From Nitrospira sp. (GTDB lineage: Bacteria > Nitrospirota > Nitrospiria > Nitrospirales > Nitrospiraceae), in the NCBI GenBank assembly GCA_029865225.1, contig JAOUHJ010000026.1, positions 1 through 41,281 on the forward strand: a stretch of DNA of 41,281 nucleotides. Reading direction: 5' to 3'. The notes under the pieces were generated by a model. That model saw nothing but the letters and a program-made list of their open reading frames with translations, was not told the DNA's origin and ran no database searches. Shown here in pieces: positions 24,613 to 32,748 of this stretch; position 1 is the first letter of the stretch, and every line of letters begins with the position of its first letter. A program made the position numbers and the translations under genes.

Positions 24613-26313
24613 TCAGGAAGGCAACAACGGTACGGACGTGCCCGAATCATCAAGAGCAATGCGCCGATCGACATAGGGTGTTAAATTCGGATCGGTCGAG
24701 ACGAACAAGACGGTCCATGATTCCTCTTTCGAACAGATTCGCCGAAGGATGGCGTCGCGCAAGGCCGGCTGCATGTCGTGAATCATCCCGTCGAAGATAA
24801 GGAGTTGAGGCCGTCCCACAATGGCACGGGCGAGTAAGATGCGCAGGATATGGGTTGGTGCCGGAATCTCCCCGAACGCGCGGATATCGGAGTTAATCCC
24901 CAGCGGAAGAGTTGCAATCTCTTCCTGGAGCTGGGTCAACCAGAGCGCCCATCGGACATCGTCATAGGAGACGGCGGAACGTCGCCACACGATATTGTCC
25001 GCGATCGTCCCATCCATCAATGACAACTGTGAATCGATCATGAAGCCGCGGTGCTGATTAATACGGTTCAGATCAAGATGTCGGAGATCGACATCGTTAT
25101 AGGAAACGCACCCGCTGCTCGGTGATTCGAGACCAGCCAACACCCTGGCCAGCGCCATTCTGGCCGCAATGGTCTTTGCATAGATGGCCACCCTCTCTCC
25201 AGAGGCAACCTCCAGGTCAAGATTGGCGAAGACGGGGGTTCCGTCGCGAACCACGCCCAACCCGACACCGGTTAACCGGATGCCATGATTTTTGGGATCA
25301 CGAAGAGTCACAGTGGAAGTCGGCGGAGGACGACGTTCCTCTTGTGGGAGCGCGAAGAAGGCTTCGAGTTCCTCCAACGACGTGAAGAAGAAATATACGT
25401 GCCCGATACTCTTGACGACCGCATCAAAGTTGACGAGAAGGCTTCCCACCACGACCTCAACCGCTACCAGTTGCCCGAGAGTCAATTGGTCGATGGACAG
25501 CAGCCAGCCGGCCAGCGCCAGGGTGCCGCTGTGTGCGAGCGCTTGTCCTCCTACAGACGCGATAAATTGACGCAGGAGCACGGCAAAGCGTGCCCGGCGA
25601 TACTCGATATACTTTGCCGTCAATTGGTCGGTTTTCTGAATGAGCAACTCCCGGCTATCCGTCGCCTTGATGTGCAGCAGATTGCGTGAAATTTCCTGCA
25701 TCCAGTGCAGTACGTCGTATTTGGCGTGAGACATGGCGATGGTCGTCCGCAGCCCTCCACGAGACAGGACGAAGACAATGAGCGTGAATCCGAGGAGCAG
25801 CACCAAATCAAACAGAATGAAGTAGGGATGATAGAAGACCAAAATGGTCATCCCGACGAAGCCGCCGACGATCACATGGACTAGATCGACGAGGAGGACC
25901 GACAAGGCACGCTGCATGAATGACGTTTCCATGAAGAAATTCGAGACCTGGGGCTTGAATCCTTGGAGTCGGATATGAGGCAGCTTCTGAGCCATGGCAA
26001 AAGCCGTCCTCACAAAGAGACGACGCTGCAGCACCTCGACCGCATAATGTTGCAACGTCTTGAACAGCCCCACAAATGCCAGCACGACGACCATGATAAT
26101 AGCCAATGTCACAATCATGACCGGTTGGATCGCGAAGGAGAACGTGTTGACCAATTCCTGGACAGTCAACGGGACGATCAGAGAGAAGAGTCCGATCACG
26201 AGCGAGTACAAACCTACAAGTACCAGAATTCTACGCTCGGTTTGGAAAAAGCGCCCAAGATGCCGTGAGACTTGAAAGAGGTTGGGCTGAGATGTGCCGG
26301 GTGATTGTCCCAT
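24613..26313 (-). CDS. ABC half-transporter 2 with non-canonical ATPase motifs
   Basis: 566 residues, colinear with ABC1: membrane domain (about 28-320, including SLIVPLTVQELVNTF) and nucleotide-binding domain (345-555). The ATPase motifs are even further from canonical. The P-loop reads AIYAKTIAARMAL, so the Walker lysine is Arg385 and the next Ser/Thr is Met386. The signature position is PAPTH (484-488), Walker B is LLIFDG with Gly509 in place of Glu, and the H-loop is VSTDPNLT. These match ABC1's odd motifs at xxPTH, FDGxIH and VSTDPNLT. The two may work as a heterodimer, but neither offers a complete ATP site. Downstream partner of tolC4, 127 bp away. Confidence 0.88.
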   Translation of the reverse strand: MGQSPGTSQPNLFQVSRHLGRFFQTERRILVLVGLYSLVIGLFSLIVPLTVQELVNTFSFAIQPVMIVTLAIIMVVVLAFVGLFKTLQHYAVEVLQRRLFVRTAFAMAQKLPHIRLQGFKPQVSNFFMETSFMQRALSVLLVDLVHVIVGGFVGMTILVFYHPYFILFDLVLLLGFTLIVFVLSRGGLRTTIAMSHAKYDVLHWMQEISRNLLHIKATDSRELLIQKTDQLTAKYIEYRRARFAVLLRQFIASVGGQALAHSGTLALAGWLLSIDQLTLGQLVAVEVVVGSLLVNFDAVVKSIGHVYFFFTSLEELEAFFALPQEERRPPPTSTVTLRDPKNHGIRLTGVGLGVVRDGTPVFANLDLEVASGERVAIYAKTIAARMALARVLAGLESPSSGCVSYNDVDLRHLDLNRINQHRGFMIDSQLSLMDGTIADNIVWRRSAVSYDDVRWALWLTQLQEEIATLPLGINSDIRAFGEIPAPTHILRILLARAIVGRPQLLIFDGMIHDMQPALRDAILRRICSKEESWTVLFVSTDPNLTPYVDRRIALDDSGTSVPLLPS

Positions 26314-26440
26314 GTGTCAGCGTTCCACGATTCTCCGAGTCATGCGAGCGTTCACTTCATGTCAAACGTAGGCCCAGCATATCCGGCACCAGCATCCCGT
26401 ATTCACGGAGACCCTATCACGATCTGGCTGGTTCGTCATG

Positions 26441-27910
26441 TCATCGGTCACTCACTCGCAGGGAATCGCTCGGGGTCTTGGCCCAGGCTCCGACAGCCCA
26501 CTGGTACAGTGCCAAAGACTTGTGGTACTCGGCTTTCGCCCGAATAACCTGAATTTCTGAGTCCACGGTGTTGCGTTCGCGAAGGTTGACGAACAGAACG
26601 CTACTGGACCCGACGCTGTAGCGGTAACGCTCCCCCTCTTCGACGAGCTTGGCCAGACGGAAAGCCTGTGACGCTTCTTCCATCCGTTCGCGAGCCCGCT
26701 CGATGGCAGACAGGGCATTATCGACGTCGACAACGACTTGGTTTTCCCGGTACTGTTGGGCCATGACGAGCCGTTCCGCCTGGCCTTGCGCTTGAAGGAC
26801 TTCGCCTCGGCTTCGGCGTTGCAGAAGAGGAACCCTTAGCTCGACGCCGAATCGATATCCCAATCCGAGAACGAATTTCTCCGGAGAACGTGCCGGTGCA
26901 GCCTCCAAGTTTAGGCTCGGGAGCAGGTTGTTCTTGGCCAGAGCGAGGTCGATGTTATTGATCTTTGCCTCTACTTCGAGTTCTTTGACCTCGGGTCGTT
27001 CTGAGAGTGCTCTTGCCTTTTGACTCAAGACGTCGTCCACGGTCGGCATCCGCCTCTCCACCGGGAAGTCCGGGACACGCTCGAGCGGAGGAGCCGACGG
27101 GGAGCCATTTACCCACAGGAACATGGAGAGTTTGAACGCTTCTTGCTCGAGCCCTCGCCGTGCAGCGATCGCGACTTCGCGGCGTCGGTGTACCTCCTGG
27201 CCGGCTTCCGTCACGTCGATGACGGCGACTGACCCCGCATTCGCGAGCTCTTGCACCAGAGTATACCGGTCTTCCGCCACAGCGACTGCTCGCTTTTGGA
27301 CATCGAGCAACTTGGCAGCCGCAACCCAATCCCAGTATTGATGGGTAGCTGCTAAGAAGAGATCCTGCCTCGTTTTGGCGATTTTTATTTCTGCGCGAGG
27401 AGAGGCCAATTCGGATCGCTGTTGCTCAGCGCGTTCTGGATTGATCATCAGGCCCCTGAGCAACGGCAAGAAGCCGCCCAGGATGACCTGCTGATTACCG
27501 TTACCGAACGACAAGTCAGGGATTCTCGCCTCACCGATTGCTTGGTGAAATCCGGCGCTGCCTCGAAAACCCAATGGGTGAAGCGCTTCAACCAACGTGT
27601 CGTTAAACCCTACGGTTTGAGTTCCCTTGCTCGGGTCCGCGCTTGAAATAAAGCGTTCAAGCTCTGTGTCGTTCACGAGAGTGGGCTCAAAGGCACCCAG
27701 TGCCTGCAGCATCTTCCCCTTGGCGATCGTTTTTTCAGCTCCGGCGCCCCTCAGGAGCGGATGGGTCCGATCAATCCATGAATGAAGTTCCTCGAGACCG
27801 AACTGAATAGGCGGGAGCGATGTGGCCGCCGACAATTCTTTGGCCTGATCAGTGTAGCCGACCACCGGCAGCATGAGCAGACAGCTAACAACAAACACCA
27901 GGACTTTCAT
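26441..27910 (-). CDS. TolC-family outer-membrane channel 4
   Basis: A more divergent OEP protein of 489 residues, upstream of abc2. It has signal MKVLVFVVSCLLMLPVVG, then ELHSWIDRTHPLLRGAGAEK, corresponding to the ARIELTHPLLRATG block of copies 1-3, and near the C-terminus SVGSSSVLFVNLRERNTVDSE. ATG 27910 is chosen because AAAGGAG stands seven bases before it; in-frame codons upstream (27967, 28003) lack this and would bury the signal peptide. With abc2 and hlyD2 it completes the second exporter set. Confidence 0.88.
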   Translation of the reverse strand: MKVLVFVVSCLLMLPVVGYTDQAKELSAATSLPPIQFGLEELHSWIDRTHPLLRGAGAEKTIAKGKMLQALGAFEPTLVNDTELERFISSADPSKGTQTVGFNDTLVEALHPLGFRGSAGFHQAIGEARIPDLSFGNGNQQVILGGFLPLLRGLMINPERAEQQRSELASPRAEIKIAKTRQDLFLAATHQYWDWVAAAKLLDVQKRAVAVAEDRYTLVQELANAGSVAVIDVTEAGQEVHRRREVAIAARRGLEQEAFKLSMFLWVNGSPSAPPLERVPDFPVERRMPTVDDVLSQKARALSERPEVKELEVEAKINNIDLALAKNNLLPSLNLEAAPARSPEKFVLGLGYRFGVELRVPLLQRRSRGEVLQAQGQAERLVMAQQYRENQVVVDVDNALSAIERARERMEEASQAFRLAKLVEEGERYRYSVGSSSVLFVNLRERNTVDSEIQVIRAKAEYHKSLALYQWAVGAWAKTPSDSLRVSDR

Positions 27911-28074
27911 GGAACGACTCCTTTCTATGGATGTACGTCCGGTTTGATTGGAGTTTTGGGAAGCCATGTCCCGTAACAGTCTGAACGGGCGGGTTGGGAT
28001 CAAAGAGCATAGATGCCGGCGACGAAGGTGATGACTAGATAGTCGTTTGCAATCCGACCCTTTTTCTGGTGTGC

Positions 28075-29463
28075 TTATGCAAGTTTGTTGAATGCGTCCA
28101 ATGCGGCGACTTTATAGCACTCGGTCAGAGTTGGATAATTGAAGGCAGTCGACAGAAAATAATCAAGTCCGCCTCCCAACCCCAACACAGCTTGGCCGAT
28201 ATGGATCAGCTCTGTCGCACCAGTGCCGACTGCGTGAACTCCCAAGAGACGATGGTCCTGTCGGTGAAACAGCAGCTTGAGGAATCCGCTGTCATCCCCC
28301 AGGATGTGACCACGCGCAATCTCTCGATAGCGGGCAACCCCGCTCTCATAGGGAACCCTCCGCGCCGTCAACACGTGCTCCGGCTCTCCGACGGCCGACA
28401 GTTCAGGGATTGCGTAGATCCCGATGGGGAAATGAGGTGCCATCGGCTCGGCGTCGATGCCGAAAGCCGCACAAGCAGCCAGGCGACCCTGCTCGGCCGA
28501 GGTGGTTGCTAAACTCGGAAACCCGATGACATCTCCGGCGGCGAAGATGTGCGGGACGCTCGTACGATAGGCTTGATCGACCGTCAACCGTCCACGATCA
28601 TCCGCCTTCAGTCCCGCTGCGGGCAGATTCAATCGATCGGTCGCCCCCTGCCGTCCTGCGCTGAACAAGACCAGGTCGGAGACCAGCCGTTTGCCCGACT
28701 CCAAGAAGATGAGAATCCGCTTGGAGAGTCCCTCGACGATCTCCAACCGCTCCACTGCTTCCCCGAGCCGAAAGGTAACACCCGCATTGCGCATTTGATG
28801 CAGCAACTCGTCGACCAGCTCTCCGTCAAGAAACTCCAACGGACGCTCCCGCTTGTCGACGACGGTCACCTCGATACCGAGCGCAGCAAACATCGACGCA
28901 TATTCGATCCCAATGACTCCGGCTCCTATGACAGCAAGTCGTCGCGGCAGAGAGGTTATTTGCAGCAACTCGTCGCTTGTTACGACCAGATCCGGTTTAG
29001 GTGAGATACTCGGCGGCGGCGCAGGCACCGTCCCGACAGCAAGAAGGATGTTAGCGGCCGTCACCGCGTTCGACCGACTCTCTCGGCTCACCACAACTGT
29101 GTGGGCGTCTTGAAAAGCTGCTTCCCCTGACAGCACGGTGACGTCGTTGCGTTGAAGCTGTTCCCGGATAATCTCGGCCTGTAAGTGTTCCACCTCGGCG
29201 ACCCGGGCCATGAGAGCTTGTGCACTGGGCCGCTGCCATAATGCCTGCTGTCCTGACCCATCAGTGAACCCGGCTCTGCCCATGACCGTCAGGACCGCTT
29301 CCCGAAACGTTTTGCTTGGGATGGTTCCTGTATCGACGCAGACTCCACCGACGAAACGGCCTCGTTCGATTACAGCGGTGCGTTTCCCCAGTTTGGCAGC
29401 TTGCACTGCAGCCCGCTGCCCGGCTGGGCCACTCCCGATGCAGAGGAGGTCGTAATCAAACAT
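28075..29463 (-). CDS. sthA: Soluble pyridine nucleotide transhydrogenase (SthA-like)
   Basis: A 462-residue FAD-dependent class I disulphide-reductase-fold enzyme. It has the FAD motif LLCIGSGPAGQRAA, the NAD(P) motif AVIGAGVIGIEYASMFA, the second FAD motif VPHIFAAGDVIGFPSLA and the dimerisation domain from about 340. The active-site region reads GGVCVDTGTIPSKTFRE with only one cysteine. This points to SthA-type transhydrogenase (NADPH + NAD exchange) rather than a dithiol reductase. It is 138 bp downstream of the carbonic anhydrase gene and 164 bp upstream of tolC4. Confidence 0.88.
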   Translation of the reverse strand: MFDYDLLCIGSGPAGQRAAVQAAKLGKRTAVIERGRFVGGVCVDTGTIPSKTFREAVLTVMGRAGFTDGSGQQALWQRPSAQALMARVAEVEHLQAEIIREQLQRNDVTVLSGEAAFQDAHTVVVSRESRSNAVTAANILLAVGTVPAPPPSISPKPDLVVTSDELLQITSLPRRLAVIGAGVIGIEYASMFAALGIEVTVVDKRERPLEFLDGELVDELLHQMRNAGVTFRLGEAVERLEIVEGLSKRILIFLESGKRLVSDLVLFSAGRQGATDRLNLPAAGLKADDRGRLTVDQAYRTSVPHIFAAGDVIGFPSLATTSAEQGRLAACAAFGIDAEPMAPHFPIGIYAIPELSAVGEPEHVLTARRVPYESGVARYREIARGHILGDDSGFLKLLFHRQDHRLLGVHAVGTGATELIHIGQAVLGLGGGLDYFLSTAFNYPTLTECYKVAALDAFNKLA

Positions 29464-29559
29464 GGTTACCGGCTCGCCCCGATTGGTTCGATGTGCTGCA
29501 CACCCTCTCTCTAGCGTGTCACGGCTTCTCGAAAGTCCGTCCTGGAAAGCCGCTCAATT

Positions 29560-29569
29560 CCCCCCCCCC
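29560..29569. repeat. Run of ten C
   Basis: A homopolymer in the 138-bp gap upstream of sthA. It could slip during replication and alter spacing in the sthA leader, but it is short and could also be an assembly artefact. Confidence 0.6.
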
Positions 29570-29601
29570 TCCTGGGCACTTCGCGAATCAGGCATTGGAG
29601 T

Positions 29602-30306
29602 TTAGATCAAACTGACCTTTCCTGTCGCGAGGTCATACACGGCGGATTCAACCCGTAATTTTCCGGCCTTCGTTGTCTCCCGAATCACCGTAGAGGATGC
29701 GCGCAACAATTCAGCCTGAATCTTCGCATTGGCTTGGATGGCCTTATCAAGATTGCCGCCGGACTTTTCTATCGCCGGATAAATGCGTTGATACAACACG
29801 CTGATCTGCCCTGGGACGGTATCCGTCGTCATCGCAGCCTTCACGGCCCCACAATTACTATGACCGATCACAAGCAGGGTCTTGATCCCAAGGACCGCGA
29901 CACCGAATTCCAGGCTGGCCACAATCTCCGGTGTCACCACGTTGCCGGCCACTCGTGTGACAAAGAGGTGGCCGATCGTTTGGTCAAAGACCAGTTCCAC
30001 CGGTATGCGAGAATCGGCACAGGTCAGCACCGCCGCAAACGGCTCTTGTTTATTGACCGTACGCTCTTTCATGATGTTAAGATCGTGAGTAATGGATGTC
30101 AGCCGATCGGCAGCAAACCGTTGGTTGCCCGCGAGCAATTCATGCAGGGCTTCATCGGGGCTGAGGCCGGTTTGGGCATGAAGCGTTCTGGGGGAAGCAA
30201 GCTCGATTCCTGCTTGCGTGGCCGCACCAAGAGCCGCACCTGAAAGAACCGTTTGAAGGAATTGTCTCCTACCCATACCTGAGTGACTGCTGGCACGATG
30301 TATCAT
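29602..30306 (-). CDS. Tat-exported beta-carbonic anhydrase
   Basis: A 234-residue beta-class carbonic anhydrase with zinc ligands in LTCADSRIP (Cys96, with Asp98 and Arg100) and IGHSNCGAVKAAM (His149, Cys152). The N-terminus has a twin-arginine signal (GMGRRQFLQTVLSGAALGAA), ending near LHAQ, so the enzyme is predicted to be exported folded to the periplasm. There it would interconvert CO2 and bicarbonate for uptake, relevant to an autotroph. AGGAGGT six bases before the ATG sets the start. Confidence 0.92.
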   Translation of the reverse strand: MIHRASSHSGMGRRQFLQTVLSGAALGAATQAGIELASPRTLHAQTGLSPDEALHELLAGNQRFAADRLTSITHDLNIMKERTVNKQEPFAAVLTCADSRIPVELVFDQTIGHLFVTRVAGNVVTPEIVASLEFGVAVLGIKTLLVIGHSNCGAVKAAMTTDTVPGQISVLYQRIYPAIEKSGGNLDKAIQANAKIQAELLRASSTVIRETTKAGKLRVESAVYDLATGKVSLI

Positions 30307-30460
30307 GTTCCTACCTCCTCAAACGCAGAGAGATCCATGCCTGGACAGACAGATGTTCCCATGAGGGAGAAGCTTTTTCTCTTATCCCATGGTTCCCACG
30401 GGGCCGACCCTTGAGTCCGGACTGACACCCACCAACTCTTCGACACGAAACAACCAACGG

Positions 30461-30874
30461 TCACCATGGGCGAGGATCGCCCCACGCATTTTCCCGGTTG
30501 AGGCTCGCTTCTCTAGGTGGTGCCTGTGTGCTCATCTGAAACGTTGGAAGGCTTCCCAAAGGCCAGCTGAACATCAACGCTCCACCGTCCGGCATTTGAA
30601 AGTTGCGGTAAGGAACAGCGTAGTGCGGCCCAGTTCCGATAAGGTGATGTGGATCGGTATGGGTCAGGCCCACCCAATCCCATGACGGTCGCTCCGCACG
30701 TTGCGACAAGCTCTCAAGGTTCAGGACCGGTCCCACAAATTCATGAGGTTCGACAAACATAAGCGATCGCCTCTGTTGTTCATCTTGAGCGACGACGTGC
30801 CTATGTGCCCATGAAAAGTCCGGGAATGCACATCCGACGACAACGAAGCTCAGAACCGTCGCCATCTTCTTCAT
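30461..30874 (-). CDS. Small exported protein of unknown function
   Basis: From ATG 30874 (AGGAGG seven bases upstream) this is a 137-residue protein with an N-terminal signal MKKMATVLSFVVVGCAFPDF. The VVGC sequence could be a lipobox, giving a lipoprotein, or cleavage could follow SWA. The mature part is rich in His, Pro and Trp (THTDPHHLIGTGPHYAVPYRNF), which hints at metal or haem contact but does not match a family I know. Confidence 0.65.
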   Translation of the reverse strand: MKKMATVLSFVVVGCAFPDFSWAHRHVVAQDEQQRRSLMFVEPHEFVGPVLNLESLSQRAERPSWDWVGLTHTDPHHLIGTGPHYAVPYRNFQMPDGGALMFSWPLGSLPTFQMSTQAPPREASLNRENAWGDPRPW

Positions 30875-31015
30875 GATCATGCCTCCTCTCGTGTCCTGCG
30901 GCATGAAACAGCCATTTTCTTCGGCTTCTGCTCAAGAGGCTCCACAGATCCCTGTCGCGTATGAAACTGCGGCGGCAGACCCGTTCACACTCAGGTAAGC
31001 CGCCGCCGCGGCCTA

Positions 31016-31210
31016 TCACTGGCACTCTTCCTCGAGAATTTCCCGCTCTGCCTGCAACCAATCTTCAACTTCGTGTCCGTTTATTCCGCCTCGCTCGAGG
31101 TACAGCTCGTATGCTCGCCGGGCAATTCTTTTTTGAACGAATAGATCGTCACCCTCTTGTACCACTCCATTCAGCTCATACTTCTTCTCCGTCTGACGGT
31201 CTCGCTTCAT
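31016..31210 (-). CDS. DUF2934 family protein
   Basis: A 64-residue protein whose C-terminal half, RIARRAYELYLERGG and HEVEDWLQAEREIL, is the DUF2934 signature. It is a soluble, highly charged helical domain with no established function. The ATG at 31210 is chosen because GGAGGGGG lies immediately upstream; an earlier in-frame codon at 31279 lacks support. Confidence 0.8.
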   Translation of the reverse strand: MKRDRQTEKKYELNGVVQEGDDLFVQKRIARRAYELYLERGGINGHEVEDWLQAEREILEEECQ

Positions 31211-31315
31211 AGCCCCCTCCCTTGTTGAAGATAGAGCCCTTACGCTATTCCCGTGCATCATCTTCGGCTTGGGATGCACAAAGAAACATCCATGACCTTT
31301 CTTTATCGGCTATGG

Positions 31316-31642
31316 TTAATTGCCTAGCCGTCCTGTGTAGGGATGGATATACTCCACAACAATTTTTCCATCTTTGGTTACCGCTGGACCGCTTCCTCCA
31401 GTCGCTTTGAGTGGAATCAGCAGATACGCGTTCCCGTTCGAATCAATCACCTCCATATGCGACACTTGCTCATCCAGTTCATGTACGTCCAGCTTCTCGT
31501 GTGTGATGACTTTGGGTTTGAGCTCCATGCCTACGCCGCTCATAGCTGACTTATCGCCAGCCCATACCGTTGATGCCATGACGATGGCCGTCCCCGCGAT
31601 GACCGGCAGAATTCCTGCTTTGAACACGCTTGGCAATTTCAT
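31316..31642 (-). CDS. Small secreted protein of unknown function
   Basis: A 108-residue protein with a Sec signal (MKLPSVFKAGILPVIAGTAI, cleavage after VWA) and AAGGAGG before the ATG. The mature 80 residues contain SHMEVIDSNGNAYLLIPLKA and KDGKIVVEYIHPYTGRLGN. I do not recognise the family. It is followed after about 105 bp by the DUF2934 gene on the same strand. Confidence 0.7.
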   Translation of the reverse strand: MKLPSVFKAGILPVIAGTAIVMASTVWAGDKSAMSGVGMELKPKVITHEKLDVHELDEQVSHMEVIDSNGNAYLLIPLKATGGSGPAVTKDGKIVVEYIHPYTGRLGN

Positions 31643-31736
31643 GATGCCCTCCTTATGGCTATGTGAGCGATGCGTTCACATAGTCATGATGTACCGGATC
31701 AATCGTTACATAGACAAATAGATAATGTATTGGTTA

Positions 31737-31757
31737 ACCATCTAAAAATTAGATGGT
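31737..31757. promoter_or_regulatory. AT-rich inverted repeat upstream of a secreted-protein gene
   Basis: ACCATCTAA-AAA-TTAGATGGT is a perfect 9-bp dyad in the 250-bp gap between rluF and the 108-residue secreted protein, 95 bp upstream of the latter. It could be an operator, or a terminator for rluF on the minus strand; no long T-run follows. Confidence 0.4.
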
Positions 31758-31892
31758 ATGTCTTTGTGAAGGCCGTGAAGTGCCCTCATCTGGGATGGTA
31801 CGAGCTCATGATGAACAATCGCAGGTGTGACCGAAGGATGAAAGGTGAACGAAGAGAGAGCGCGTGGCAACGACTTGGCCTGGAAGCATCAG

Positions 31893-32606
31893 TCACTGCC
31901 CATGCCGCCCCACTGCCCTGAGCAACCGCTCTCGCTCCTGCGTCGTGAGTTCTTTCCATTCACCCACTTTTAACCCTTCGATGGTGAGGTGCATGATTCT
32001 CGTGCGGTGGAGCTTGATCACGCGATAGCCGAGCGCTTGACACATGCGCCGGATCTGCCGGTTGCGTCCTTCAGTGAGAACAATACGAAACCGATCTCCC
32101 CCCACCCGCGTCATACGACAAGGTTTCGTCTTGCTTCCGAGGATGACCACGCCGCGCGACATCTTATCCAAAAATGATTGATCGAACGACCGATCGACCT
32201 GCACCAGATACTCTCGTTCATGGCCGAATTCTGTGCGGAGGATGTCGTTGACGATGTCGCCGTCGTTCGTCAATAAAATCAGACCGGAGGAATCTTTATC
32301 CAGTCTTCCGATCGGAAAAATTCGCTCAGGGTGCCCGATTTCCGCAATGATGTTTCGGGGAATATGGGTCTCACTCGTGGTCGTCACGCCGACCGGCTTA
32401 TGGTATTTGATGTACAGACCAGCCTTCCGCCAGAGGATCACGCAGCCCTCACGAGCAATGACGTCTTTAGGCTCTACGTGATCACCGAGTTTGGCCACCC
32501 GACCGTTAATCGTGACGACACCAGACTCGATCAGCCGGTCAGCTTCCCGCCGTGAGCATATCCCTTGTTCTGTAAAAAACTTATTGATGCGGATGGTGTG
32601 AACCAC
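31893..32606 (-). CDS. rluF: 23S rRNA pseudouridine synthase, RluF-like
   Basis: A 237-residue enzyme with an N-terminal S4 RNA-binding domain (RINKFFTEQGICSRREADRL) and an RsuA/RluB/E/F-type catalytic domain. The motif PIGRLDKDSSGLILLTNDGD carries catalytic Asp103. The later segments ILGSKTKPCRMTRVG, EGRNRQIRRMCQALGYRV, KLHRTRIMHLTIEGL and GEWKELT follow RluF (23S U2604) more closely than RluB. It is the last gene of the polyamine-linked minus-strand run, separated from speB by an inverted-repeat element. Confidence 0.9.
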   Translation of the reverse strand: MVHTIRINKFFTEQGICSRREADRLIESGVVTINGRVAKLGDHVEPKDVIAREGCVILWRKAGLYIKYHKPVGVTTTSETHIPRNIIAEIGHPERIFPIGRLDKDSSGLILLTNDGDIVNDILRTEFGHEREYLVQVDRSFDQSFLDKMSRGVVILGSKTKPCRMTRVGGDRFRIVLTEGRNRQIRRMCQALGYRVIKLHRTRIMHLTIEGLKVGEWKELTTQERERLLRAVGRHGQ

Positions 32607-32624
32607 AGGAAATTGGCCTTAGCC

Positions 32625-32748
32625 CCCGGATACTCAAACAGGTTGCCAGCAAGGCCGCAGCGAGCGAAGGCGCGAGTCGTACGGTTTGTGTACGTCGAGC
32701 GTCTGAGCGAGGCGAGAACGATGCGGGCAGCCTGTTTCAGTGTCCGGG
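32625..32748. repeat. Inverted-repeat element between speB and rluF
   Basis: Arms at 32625-32647 and 32725-32748 (CCCGGATACTCAAACAGG and the complement of CAGCCTGTTTCAGTGTCCGG) pair with three mismatches. The 77-base centre carries further short complements (CGTAC/GTACG). It begins next to the speB stop. It looks like a dispersed non-coding repeat, but only one copy is in view. Confidence 0.6.
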
